This document shows positions 35,580 to 46,578 of a stretch of 64,000 bases of DNA, in pieces. The notes below the pieces were generated by a model. The model was given only the letters and a program-made list of their open reading frames with translations. It did not search any database and was not told where the DNA came from. The DNA comes from Tautonia plasticadhaerens (GTDB lineage Bacteria > Planctomycetota > Planctomycetia > Isosphaerales > Isosphaeraceae): the NCBI RefSeq assembly GCF_007752535.1, contig NZ_CP036426.1, positions 7,254,001 through 7,318,000 of the forward strand. Direction: 5' to 3'. Within the stretch, counting starts at the first letter, position 1; each line of letters begins with the position of its first letter. The translations under genes were made by a program, and so were the position numbers.

Positions 35580-35716
35580 ACAAACCACATACCGCTCCTC
35601 CTTAACAAGTTATGACGAATTCCACTCTCACCCCATTGGCGCACCGAACCAATCCCGGCCCCGTCCGGACCCCTTCTCGGTCTCCGACCCCCGGCCGCTC
35701 CGAGAGTCGGTCGGCC

Positions 35717-35746
35717 TTGTCGGGATGGCTGCCCCGACCGTATTGT
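35717..35746 (+). promoter_or_regulatory. Possible sigma-70 type promoter for typA
   Basis: TTGTCG (35717-35722) and TATTGT (35741-35746) are separated by 18 bases, each matching the consensus at four of six positions. They lie about 90 bases before the typA ATG in an otherwise GC-rich stretch. Confidence 0.42.
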
Positions 35747-35833
35747 TAAGGTGCCGAAGTAGCCCCACCTCCCCCCCCGGCCGCATCAATCCCCGACCCC
35801 CCGAACCGGTTTCCGCCGGAAGACACCTCGAAC

Positions 35834-37672
<1,839 letters not shown>

Positions 37673-37698
37673 TCGGCCGCCCGGATCGGGGGAGGCCG

Positions 37699-38106
37699 AT
37701 GTCCGCTCGTCCCCTGGTACTCGATCTCCTGCCCGGCAGCTTCGCCGTCTCCCGGCTCGACCCGGGCGCGGCAGTGCCGGGCTGGGCCGACCGGCCCGGC
37801 TCCCCGCTCTCCTCCCGGACCCGGACGGCCGATGAGCTTTCGGTGGTCTGCCCGGCCGACCTCGTGCCCGAGGGGGTCCGGGCGGAGCGCGGCTGGAGGG
37901 CCTTCCGGGTCGAGGGCCCCCTGCCCTTCGCGCTGACCGGCGTGCTCGCCTCGATCGCCGGGCCCCTGGCCGACGCCGGGGTCAACCTGTTCGTCGTCTC
38001 GACCTTCGACACCGACTACGTGCTCGTCCCCGGCCGGCTGCTCGACCGGGCCGCCGCCGCCCTCGAAGCCGAGGGCCATGCCGTCCGGCGTCCGGCGGGA
38101 TCGTGA
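37699..38106 (+). CDS. ACT-domain protein (amino-acid-binding regulatory type)
   Basis: 135 residues. The arrangement LPGSFAVSRLDPG ... FRVEGPLPFALTGVLASIAGPLADAGVNLFVVSTFDTDYVLV is the doubled small ACT domain found in stand-alone ACT proteins related to aspartate-kinase regulatory regions. Such proteins bind amino acids, but no partner enzyme is adjacent, so the role is unknown. The ATG at 37699 has GGGGGAGG seven bases upstream. It follows typA closely and is probably co-transcribed with it. It converges on the GNAT-fusion gene, 40 bases away. Confidence 0.82.
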   Translation: MSARPLVLDLLPGSFAVSRLDPGAAVPGWADRPGSPLSSRTRTADELSVVCPADLVPEGVRAERGWRAFRVEGPLPFALTGVLASIAGPLADAGVNLFVVSTFDTDYVLVPGRLLDRAAAALEAEGHAVRRPAGS

Positions 38107-38146
38107 CGTCAAGGTGCCCGGGACTTCGAAAACAAGCCGGGGAGGA

Positions 38147-39388
38147 TCAGGCGGGCGGGTGCTTCTTCCGCAGGTAGCCGCTGGGGTTGAAGGTCATGAA
38201 AAACTTCTCCCGGTCTCGGTCGATCTCGAACGCGTCGTTGCCGGCGAGGAACTCCCGGAGCGCCTCCATCGGCCCGGGGCCGAAGCCGGGGAGGACGGGG
38301 TGGCCGTTGATGTTCGTGTCCTCGACGACGAGGTACTGGCCGGGGGTGACGATCGGGGCGTAGGCGTACAGCTCCGCGAGGACGTGGTCCCGGCTGTGGT
38401 CGGAGTCGAGCACGGCCATGACCGACCTGCCCTCGGCCCGGCGCCGGACCTCGTCGAGGATGGCGCCGTCGACCGAGGAGCCGGCGAGGTAGGTGATCCG
38501 GGGGTGGTCGCGTCGGGTGGTGTACCGGGTGTCGACGTCGATGGTCAGGATCTCGCCGTGACCGATCAGGTCGCAGAGCGTGGCGAGGTAGAACGCCGAG
38601 CCGCCGAACCGGGTGCCGCACTCGACGATCAGGTCCGGCCGGGTGTCCCAGAGGATCTCCTGGTAGATCCAGGCGTCCGTCGGGCATTTCAGGACCCGGG
38701 CCCCGAGCCAGTGCGTATTGTCCCAGGTCCTCGCGGCGGAGTCGTAGAAGAGCATGTGGAACGCGCCCACCGCCTGGTCGACGGTCAGGCGGATCGGCCC
38801 GGGCGGGGTGGGGGCAGGCGCCTCGGCGCCCTCGGGGGCGGTCGCGGGAGCAGGGGCGGTCCCGAAGTAATCCTCCTCGATCAGGGCATAGCGGTGGGCA
38901 TCGTTCCAGCGGCCGTCCCGCCAGAACACCTTCCGGGAGACCCCCTCGGCGCGGTACCCGGCCTTCTCGTAGATCCGTCGCATCGACGGGTTGAAGGTGT
39001 GGCCCTCGACCCGGTGCAGTCCGAGCTGCTCGAAGGCGAAGCGGGTCCGGACCCGGACCGCGTCGGTCCCGAAGCCCTGGCCCCAGGCGTCTCGGGCGCC
39101 GAGGAACAGCCCGCCGGAGGCGCACCGCATCCGCCAGTTGACGTGCAGGCCGATCATGCCGAGGTGCCGGCCCGACTCGTCGTGGATCCCCCAGAGCAGG
39201 TCGCGATCCCTCGCCGATTCCGAGCGTTCGAAGAACGCCTCCTCCTCGCTCCGGGAGACGCCGAAGTGGTGCTTGAGGGTCGCCGTCACCGCCGGGTCGT
39301 TGAGCCAGCGGTAGGCGTTCTCCAGGTGCAGCGACCGGTCCAGCGGCACGAGGCGGACCCGGTCGCCCTTCAAGCCGACGACATCCAT
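38147..39388 (-). CDS. Fusion of a GNAT acetyltransferase with a cephalosporin-hydroxylase-like (CmcI/rhamnosyl O-methyltransferase) domain
   Basis: 413 residues in two parts. Residues 1 to about 175 are a RimJ/RimL-type GNAT domain (VRLVPLDRSLHLENAYRWLN, LGARDAWGQGFGTDA, NPSMRRIYEKAGYRAEG). After an alanine-proline linker (about 178-200) the second half resembles CmcI, a SAM-binding fold: DLIVECGTRFGGSAFYLATL, GEILTIDVDTR, VMAVLDSDHSRDHVLAEL and YLVVEDTNINGHPV. GNAT enzymes transfer acyl groups from acyl-CoA. CmcI-like proteins are SAM-dependent methyltransferases or hydroxylase partners in sugar and antibiotic modification. The ATG at 39388 lies two bases after the epimerase stop, so the genes are coupled. 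The joint substrate may be a sugar or lipid surface molecule. Confidence 0.85.
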   Translation of the reverse strand: MDVVGLKGDRVRLVPLDRSLHLENAYRWLNDPAVTATLKHHFGVSRSEEEAFFERSESARDRDLLWGIHDESGRHLGMIGLHVNWRMRCASGGLFLGARDAWGQGFGTDAVRVRTRFAFEQLGLHRVEGHTFNPSMRRIYEKAGYRAEGVSRKVFWRDGRWNDAHRYALIEEDYFGTAPAPATAPEGAEAPAPTPPGPIRLTVDQAVGAFHMLFYDSAARTWDNTHWLGARVLKCPTDAWIYQEILWDTRPDLIVECGTRFGGSAFYLATLCDLIGHGEILTIDVDTRYTTRRDHPRITYLAGSSVDGAILDEVRRRAEGRSVMAVLDSDHSRDHVLAELYAYAPIVTPGQYLVVEDTNINGHPVLPGFGPGPMEALREFLAGNDAFEIDRDREKFFMTFNPSGYLRKKHPPA

Positions 39389-39390
39389 GA

Positions 39391-40236
39391 TCAAGAACCC
39401 GTCCGCCGCGTGATGAAGGCGAGGCCGTCCCGGCAGAGCCCCATCGGGTCCGGGAAGAGGTCGCGCCAGACCCTCGTCGCCGCCGCCAGTGCCGGCAAGG
39501 CCCGACCGAAGGCCTCGATCGTGTACCAGCCGTCGAATCCGGCCGCCTTGAGCCCCCCGAAGTACCCGTCCCAGTCCACCTGCCCGGTGCCGGGCGTCCC
39601 TCGGTCGTTCTCCGAGACGTGGGCGTGGACGATCCGGTCGCCGCACGAGGCGATGGCCGACTCCTGCCCCTTCTCCTCGATGTGGGCGTGGAAGCTGTCG
39701 TACATCATCCGGCACGACGGGTGCCCGACGGCATCCACGAACCTGGCGGTCTGCTCGGCGGTGGTCAGGAAGTAGTTCTCGAACCGATTGAGGTACTCGC
39801 AGGCGAGCATCACCCCGTGGCCCTCCGCCTTCTCGGCGGCCTTCCGGAGCGAATCGACCCCGAACTTGAACTCCTCCCCGGTCGGCGCCTCCCCGGAGAA
39901 GTGCCCTAGTGCCGAGTGGATCGGCCCGCAGAGCACCTCCGCCCCGGCGGCGGCGCAGCAGGCGAGCACGCCGTCCAGGTGGGCGACCGCCGCGCTTCGG
40001 ACCGATGCGTCGGGCGAGATCGGATTGACCTCGGGCCCCATGACCGTCACCGCCGTGGCGCCCAGGCCCAGTCCCTCCAGCCGCTTGCCGAGCCGCTGGT
40101 AGGGGGCCGTGTCGGAGCCATCGAAGATCGGGATCTCGACGCCGTCGAAACCCAGGGCCTTGAGCTGTTCCAGCAGCGCATCATGCTCGGGGGTGACTGC
40201 GTCGGCCCAGAGCAGCAGATTCATCCCGATCTTCAT
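39391..40236 (-). CDS. Sugar phosphate isomerase/epimerase (xylose-isomerase-like TIM barrel)
   Basis: 281 residues. It begins at the first barrel strand (KIGMNLLLWADAV) and contains FDGVEIPIFD. Metal-binding residues typical of the tagatose/psicose 3-epimerase group are seen: glutamate in ACEYLNRFENY, aspartate in MMYDSFHAHIEEKG, histidine in HAHVSENDRG and glutamate in YTIEAFG. Such enzymes epimerise or isomerise ketoses. It lies between a Gfo/Idh/MocA dehydrogenase (51 bases upstream) and the GNAT fusion (2 bases downstream), a setting typical of planctomycete sugar-use operons. The exact sugar is unknown. Confidence 0.9.
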   Translation of the reverse strand: MKIGMNLLLWADAVTPEHDALLEQLKALGFDGVEIPIFDGSDTAPYQRLGKRLEGLGLGATAVTVMGPEVNPISPDASVRSAAVAHLDGVLACCAAAGAEVLCGPIHSALGHFSGEAPTGEEFKFGVDSLRKAAEKAEGHGVMLACEYLNRFENYFLTTAEQTARFVDAVGHPSCRMMYDSFHAHIEEKGQESAIASCGDRIVHAHVSENDRGTPGTGQVDWDGYFGGLKAAGFDGWYTIEAFGRALPALAAATRVWRDLFPDPMGLCRDGLAFITRRTGS

Positions 40237-40287
40237 GGCGGTCGTTCCCCTTCGTTGGTTCGGTTCGACGACGGTCCGGGTCGCATC

Positions 40288-41436
<1,149 letters not shown>

Positions 41437-41538
41437 TTCATACCTCGGGGCCGAGAGGAGGCGATCGTCTCGGGCGCGACGTGGTTCGGTCTCGGTGGAT
41501 CGGGACGTGTCGAGGCGACCCCGCCGATCGGGGTCGAG

Positions 41539-41793
41539 TCAAGGATCGGTGCGGATCTGCGGGACGGGGGATTCCAGGAATTCCCATCCTCCGGCCGGAT
41601 TGTGGCGATAGCAGCGGCCGTTCACGGTGTCGATCACGTAGAGGGTGTCGCCGGTGGCCGCGACGCCGAACCGCCCCACCTCACGCAGGGCGTCGGAGAT
41701 CTGGCCTCGGCCCGGCCGCGCCGAGAGGCCGACGCCGAGCGCGATGGCCGAGGCGAGCAGGGCCGCCGAGACCAGGAACGGACGTCGATTCAT
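41539..41793 (-). CDS. Small secreted protein, function unknown
   Basis: 84 residues. The start MNRRPFLVSAALLASAIALG is a clear signal peptide. The rest (GRFGVAATGDTLYVIDTVNGRCYRHNPAGGWEFL) looks like a single beta-propeller-like blade. AACGGAGGAG precedes the ATG at 41793. It lies between two sugar-metabolism genes on the same strand and may be co-transcribed with the TIM-barrel gene 35 bases upstream. No family assigned. Confidence 0.68.
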   Translation of the reverse strand: MNRRPFLVSAALLASAIALGVGLSARPGRGQISDALREVGRFGVAATGDTLYVIDTVNGRCYRHNPAGGWEFLESPVPQIRTDP

Positions 41794-41828
41794 CTCGGGC
41801 TCCTCCGTTCGATCGCGCGGATGGGTCG

Positions 41829-42884
41829 TCAATTCCAGCCGTGATGGTCGCGGACGGCGACCATCTTGGCGAGGATGTCGTTCCAGGTCTGGGGTTGCAT
41901 CATCACCGAGTTCGGGAACATGCAGCCGTCCCAGCAGATATGCTCGAACTTCCTCGTCAGTTCGCCCTGCCCGTCGCGGAGCCAGAAGGCCGCGTGATGG
42001 GGGATGTCGAGCTTGCCGTTGGGGTCGTTCGGCAGGCAATGGCGGCCGGTGTGGTCGTGGGAGCCGGAGCCGAAGACAGTCGCGTCGTTCTGGGCGACGT
42101 GGAAGTCGATCGTCCAGGGGCGCAGCGCGTCGGTCAGGGTCTTCAGGGCGGCGTCGAGCGTCGCCGTGTCGTCCCAGGAGAAGTCCATCGGCAGGATGCG
42201 GTCTCCCGGCGCGTTCTCGCCCAGGGTGTAGAGCAGCGTGTGGGCCATGTCGGCCTGGAACCCGACGGTGTCCGGCTCCCCCACCCGCTCCAGCAGGTCC
42301 ACCATCGTCTTCCAGGAGTGCATGCCTCCCCAGCAGATCTCCCCCTCGGCGGCGAGGCGTTCGCCGTGGTCCCGGGCGATGGCGGCGGCCTGCTTGAACG
42401 TCTCGGCGATGTGCTTCTGGCTGGTCTCAGGGTCGGCGGCCCAGTCGGCCGGCGAGCAGGCCGAGTCGATCCGGACGACGCCGTAGGGCCGGACGCCCAG
42501 CTCCCGCAATCGCTCGGCGATCCGGCAGCCCTTGCGCACTTGCGTGAGGAATTTCTCACGCCCCTCGCCGGGGTCGTTGGCCGGGCCGCCCCCGGTCGGC
42601 GGCCAGACGGGGGCGACCACCGACCCGATCACCAGCCCCCGGGACCGGACGTTGTCGGCCAGCGCCTTCAGGTCGTCGTCGCCGGCGTCGATGTCGACGT
42701 GGGGGGCGAACAGGAACAGGTCGACGCCGTCGAACTTGATGCCGTCGACCTCGGCCGCGGCGGTCAGGTCGAGCATCGTCTCCAGCTCGATCGGCGGGTC
42801 GTTCCCCTCCCCCCCCTTGCCGACGACGCCGGGCCAGGCGGCGTTGTGGAGCTTCGGGGACGCATTCGGGTGGCCGTCGCTCAT
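41829..42884 (-). CDS. Xylose-isomerase-like TIM-barrel sugar isomerase
   Basis: 351 residues. It reads as a xylose-isomerase-like barrel: [17 protein letters not shown] early, [10 protein letters not shown], then [35 protein letters not shown] and [18 protein letters not shown], which carry the expected acidic and histidine metal ligands. It differs clearly from the smaller epimerase at 39391. The ATG at 42884 is preferred; an ATG eleven codons upstream is also possible. Position in the sugar cluster suggests isomerisation of a pentose or related sugar upstream of the kinase at 46579, but this is inference. Confidence 0.85.
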   Translation of the reverse strand: MSDGHPNASPKLHNAAWPGVVGKGGEGNDPPIELETMLDLTAAAEVDGIKFDGVDLFLFAPHVDIDAGDDDLKALADNVRSRGLVIGSVVAPVWPPTGGGPANDPGEGREKFLTQVRKGCRIAERLRELGVRPYGVVRIDSACSPADWAADPETSQKHIAETFKQAAAIARDHGERLAAEGEICWGGMHSWKTMVDLLERVGEPDTVGFQADMAHTLLYTLGENAPGDRILPMDFSWDDTATLDAALKTLTDALRPWTIDFHVAQNDATVFGSGSHDHTGRHCLPNDPNGKLDIPHHAAFWLRDGQGELTRKFEHICWDGCMFPNSVMMQPQTWNDILAKMVAVRDHHGWN

Positions 42885-43010
42885 CGGTTCTTCCCCCTGG
42901 GGGTGGGCAAGGCCCACCGGAGCCTCGTCGTCGAATCGTCGAACCCCCCGGTCGCCCGGCGAGAGTCCGGGCGGCCGGAGGGGCGTGTCGGTGCCGCTCG
43001 GGGGCGACCG

Positions 43011-44249
43011 TCACGATGCCTTGTGTGCCCCCACCTTCGGCAGGTCCTTGTGGACGTTCGGGCCGAAGTAGCGGAGGCTCACGAACGGCTCGCTGCCGGT
43101 GTTGGTGAAGGTGACGCCGCCGGAGGCCGCCTTGGCGGTGATGAACACCTCGTCCTTGGTCACTTCGCCATAACGGATGTAGACGGGCGAATCGACGTCC
43201 AGCGTCCCGATCGTGCCGCTACCCTGGGTGACGATCAGGCCCGAGGCGCCGGGGTCGGTGATCTTGGTCGAGTAGCCGGGCAAGACGGTCAGCTCGCAGG
43301 CGCTGAAGACCTGCTCGCCGCCGATCGTGCCGTACACCACCCACTTGTCGACGTAGCCGCGGCCCTCGCCGCCGGAGCGGACGACCGGCTCGAGGTAGTG
43401 GTTGTCCTTGAAATGTTCGTCGACGTTCTGCTCCCAGTCGAGCTGGTCGACGAGGTAGTCGAGGTCCTGGTGGTACTCGGGCGGCACGTCCTTGACGAGC
43501 AGCTCCCAGGGGACCCGGCGCCCCTCGACCATCGACTGGTACATGCCGAAGACGTCGGATCCCCACTGGGGCTCATACGTGCAGAGCGAGCCGGGGGCGT
43601 GGAGCACGCAGGACGGCATCAGCCAGCCGGTCCCGGGCTTCAGGCGGTAGGCCTTGGAATAGTCGAGGATGCCGTTGTCCCCCTCGTTCCAGCGCTCCAG
43701 GCAGCGCCGGATGTCGGCCTTCATCGTGCCCGGCTCCAGCCCCATGAAGGTGTAGGGGAAGTTGTTGGTGCCGGTCCAGTTGTGCTGGGGGGGGAAGTAG
43801 TAGCTCTCGGGCTTGCCCTCCAGGCCGAGCTTCTTGGCCTGTTCGGCGTTCTGGTGCATGTGATGCGGGATCGGCCCGAGGTTGTCGAAGAACTTGGAGT
43901 AGACGGGCCACTTCTTGTACGTGTCCCACAGGTCCTTGCCGATCGTCTCGGCGCCGTGGGAGGCGATGGCGTCCCGCAGGGTGAAGCGGTCGCCGCCGTC
44001 GGTGACGACGTAGGAGAGGCCCTCGTCCGGCGGGGCGCCTTCGTTGGCGGCGGGGGTGGTCGAGGAGAACCAGCGCTCGTCGATTCCGCCCCGGTGGGTA
44101 CCCAGGGCGTAGAGGTCCTGGCGGGCGAGCTTCAATCGGCCGCCGGGCATTAGGAACGATCGGGGGACCCAGGTGGGGGCGAGGCGGAGGATCCCCTCGC
44201 CGTCGTCGAGCGCCTTTCGGGCCCGGGACTCGATGTTCTGGTCGCTCAT
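43011..44249 (-). CDS. Cupin-fold protein resembling mannose-6-phosphate isomerase, function unproven
   Basis: 412 residues. The central part has the text of a cupin metal site (GPIPHHMHQNAEQA, ESYYFPPQHN, RLKPGTGWLMPSCVLHAPGSL, CTYEPQ). The C-terminal part has a second cupin-like stretch (VFSACELTVLPGYSTKITDPG, GSGTIGTL). This resembles ManA-type sugar phosphate isomerases without matching them fully, so it could be a sugar isomerase or a metal-binding sugar-processing enzyme. The ATG at 44249 begins MSDQNIESRARKALDDG. It precedes the xylose-isomerase-like gene by about 126 bases and is likely part of the same transcript. Confidence 0.75.
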   Translation of the reverse strand: MSDQNIESRARKALDDGEGILRLAPTWVPRSFLMPGGRLKLARQDLYALGTHRGGIDERWFSSTTPAANEGAPPDEGLSYVVTDGGDRFTLRDAIASHGAETIGKDLWDTYKKWPVYSKFFDNLGPIPHHMHQNAEQAKKLGLEGKPESYYFPPQHNWTGTNNFPYTFMGLEPGTMKADIRRCLERWNEGDNGILDYSKAYRLKPGTGWLMPSCVLHAPGSLCTYEPQWGSDVFGMYQSMVEGRRVPWELLVKDVPPEYHQDLDYLVDQLDWEQNVDEHFKDNHYLEPVVRSGGEGRGYVDKWVVYGTIGGEQVFSACELTVLPGYSTKITDPGASGLIVTQGSGTIGTLDVDSPVYIRYGEVTKDEVFITAKAASGGVTFTNTGSEPFVSLRYFGPNVHKDLPKVGAHKAS

Positions 44250-44396
44250 GGGGAAGGCAGTCTCCAGCACGGGCCGTGGCGCGCGGGGAATCGCCCCGTC
44301 GCGGGCCCTCGGACGGACGGTCGGTGGCGCCTCGCGAGATCGATGGCCGATCGGGCCCTTGGTTGTAAACCCCGGGATCGGCCGATGCAAGGACCT

Positions 44397-46541
44397 TCAG
44401 CCGCCCGGCGCGGCCCCCGCCGTCCCCCCCGGGACGACCGTCGCCGCTTGCCAGAGCGGGGCCAGCCGCTCGGCGTCCTCGGCGTCGACCCGGTAGAGGA
44501 AGATCGAGTGGCCGACCTGGTCGATCGGCTCCAGCCGCTCGAAGTAGCCGAACGCCCCCGGCTCGGCCGACAGGGGCGGCCATCGGTCCGGCGCATAGAC
44601 CCGCCATTTCAGCCCTCGCAGCATCGAGGCGCTGACGGCATATAACCCCGGCGGGGGCGGGCCGCTCGCCTGGCCGGGACGCTCGGGGAGCGTGCCGGGC
44701 AGGACCGGGGGCAGGAACCAGTCCAGCACCCGGGGCCCGCCTGCAGCCTGGGACTCGATGTTGAACACCTCGGGGTTGATCTGCCCGAAGTAGGCGATGC
44801 CGACCCGCTCGCCCGGTGCGTACTCGTCGAGCCAGCGTTCCAGGTTGACCAGATCCTGGCCCCAGTCCAGGTTGCTGTCGATCAGGTGCTTCGAGCCCCT
44901 CGACGCCCCGCCGGACGCCCAGTTGAAGTAGGCGATGTAATGCGGGTGGATCATCAGGCTGGCCGAGACCGTCGCCGACAGGGCCGCCACGATGACCGCC
45001 GTCGCCCCGGCCCTGGCCGCCCCCCGGAGGCCGGATGCCCAGGGGGCGAGCCTCCCCACCGCGATGAAGACGTACGGGAAGATCCCCAGGACGTAGCGCA
45101 GGCCGATGGCGATGTTGGTCCCGAAGCTCATCACCAGGACCACCACGGCCGGCACGACCCAGAGCGCCGCCTCGTCGACCGGGGACGACCGCGCCCGACG
45201 GGCCATCGGGATCGACGCGACCGCCAGCAGCACCAGCGCCCAGGTCCCCTCCGGGACCTTGTAGACGAGCGTCATGATGTAGTAATACCACCAGCTCCTG
45301 TTCCGGAGTTCCCCGTCGAGGTAGACGGGGTAGCCGGAGATCTCGTACCGGGAGATGCCCTGGCCCCTCGGGTCGTCGACCAGCATCATGGCCCGGACGG
45401 GGACCCCCTCGGCCTCCAGCTTCTGGTCGTCGAAGCCGATCACATAGGGCTCGGGCAGCGGCACGGGGATGTCGGCGAACACGGTGTCCCGGAAGCGATT
45501 GACGCGGAACTGGAGCACCCCGGCCTTCAGGTCGAGCGTCCGGAAGTCCGGATCCTCCTGATAGGCGGGGACGGGGGGCATCCGGTCCGCCGTGAGCGTG
45601 TCGCACGTGAAGTCGAACGAACCCAGCGGCCTGCCGATCCCCTCGAAGCGGTAGCCGAGGTTGATGACGAGGACGCAGAGCGCCACCATCGCCGCGCCCT
45701 GCACCGCAGCCCGGCCGATCCGCCGCAGCCTCCCGGCAGCCCCGCCTTCCGTCATCTCCTGGACCAACCAGAGCAGCGGCCAGAGGCCGAACAGCAGGAG
45801 CAGGCTGAACTTCGTCACCTGTGCGATGCCGAGCATCAGCCCGGCGAGCAGGACGCGTCGCCAGGTCGGGCGCTTGAGGTAGTGCCAGAACGCATAGGTC
45901 GCGGCCAGGCCGATGGCGGTCGCGGCGGCGTCGGTCGTCACCAATCGGGAATGGGCGAGGATGTTCGGGCAGAAGGTCCAGAGGACCAGGCTGATCAGCC
46001 CCCCCCAGGAGCCCCAGAGCCTCCTCGACCAGTCGAAGACGACGAGACCTCCCAGCACGGCGAAGGCCGGGATGACCAGCCGGGCCATCGACATCAGCTC
46101 CATCAGCCGGGGGGCGTTCAGGAGCATGAAGCCGTGGGCGAAGGCGGCCTTGTTGGCGTCGGCCCAGCCCCATCGGGGATCCCGGTAGAGGGACTCGGTG
46201 TCCGGGTCGGCGGCCAGCACCGGCAGGGCCGCCAGCAGCTTGACCAGCGGCGGGTTGTGGGGGTAGAGCCTGTAGTCCCCCCGCTCCCAGTAGCTCACTC
46301 CGGCCGGCAGGTGGACCACCTCGTCGACCGTCGCATTCTCCGACAGCAGGCTGAGGACGGCCAGCGACCACTGCGTCGCCAACAGGAGCGCCACGATCAG
46401 GATGAGCCGGGGTCTCGTGAGGAACGGCCGCGACGACCCGCCTTCCTCCACCCCCTCCGGCTCGGGGTTCGGGCCGGAGGCGGGGGCGGGACGTACCTCC
46501 GGGCGTGGCCGGGGGGCGGTCTTCGCTCTGCGACGGGCCAT
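44397..46541 (-). CDS. GT39/ArnT-like glycosyltransferase (multi-pass membrane protein)
   Basis: 714 residues. After a proline- and arginine-rich N-terminus come about ten hydrophobic segments. The first periplasmic loop after the first segment reads ENATVDEVVHLPAGVSYWE, the usual acidic loop of protein-mannosyltransferase and ArnT-like enzymes, and PHNPPLVKLLAALPVL matches the conserved NPPL motif. The last 200 residues form a soluble domain with LIDSNLDWGQDLVNLERWL. Such enzymes use polyprenyl-linked sugars and work outside the cytoplasmic membrane; acceptor unknown. It lies between xylulokinase (37 bases upstream) and the cupin gene. Confidence 0.85.
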   Translation of the reverse strand: MARRRAKTAPRPRPEVRPAPASGPNPEPEGVEEGGSSRPFLTRPRLILIVALLLATQWSLAVLSLLSENATVDEVVHLPAGVSYWERGDYRLYPHNPPLVKLLAALPVLAADPDTESLYRDPRWGWADANKAAFAHGFMLLNAPRLMELMSMARLVIPAFAVLGGLVVFDWSRRLWGSWGGLISLVLWTFCPNILAHSRLVTTDAAATAIGLAATYAFWHYLKRPTWRRVLLAGLMLGIAQVTKFSLLLLFGLWPLLWLVQEMTEGGAAGRLRRIGRAAVQGAAMVALCVLVINLGYRFEGIGRPLGSFDFTCDTLTADRMPPVPAYQEDPDFRTLDLKAGVLQFRVNRFRDTVFADIPVPLPEPYVIGFDDQKLEAEGVPVRAMMLVDDPRGQGISRYEISGYPVYLDGELRNRSWWYYYIMTLVYKVPEGTWALVLLAVASIPMARRARSSPVDEAALWVVPAVVVLVMSFGTNIAIGLRYVLGIFPYVFIAVGRLAPWASGLRGAARAGATAVIVAALSATVSASLMIHPHYIAYFNWASGGASRGSKHLIDSNLDWGQDLVNLERWLDEYAPGERVGIAYFGQINPEVFNIESQAAGGPRVLDWFLPPVLPGTLPERPGQASGPPPPGLYAVSASMLRGLKWRVYAPDRWPPLSAEPGAFGYFERLEPIDQVGHSIFLYRVDAEDAERLAPLWQAATVVPGGTAGAAPGG

Positions 46542-46578
46542 CGGGCGCTCCGGGGCGGGACGGGCGGGGTCGGGGTCG

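Larger units (their letters stand above)
34551..35833. other. 1.3 kb region without a convincing gene, partly lower GC
   Basis: Between the carotenoid cluster (minus) and typA (plus). From about 34990 to 35280 the base composition is clearly more A/T-rich than the rest of the window (for example CCCAATTTTGAGTGAATTAAAC). A 15-base direct repeat occurs at 35363 and 35565. Open frames exist here but none has family similarity. The most plausible is on the minus strand, 35590 down to 35270 (106 residues), because AAGGAGGAG stands just ahead of its ATG; its composition is not protein-like, so I do not call it a gene. The typA promoter lies at the right end. Confidence 0.5.

Noticed and set aside
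35270-35590. Minus-strand 106-codon frame with a good AAGGAGGAG
   Set aside because: The ribosome-binding site is good, but codon use and composition are not protein-like and the frame contains the direct repeats. I kept it as an observation, not a gene.
35107-35615. Plus-strand open frames in the lower-GC island
   Set aside because: Their translations have no recognisable domains, they overlap one another in different frames, and they lack convincing ribosome-binding sites.
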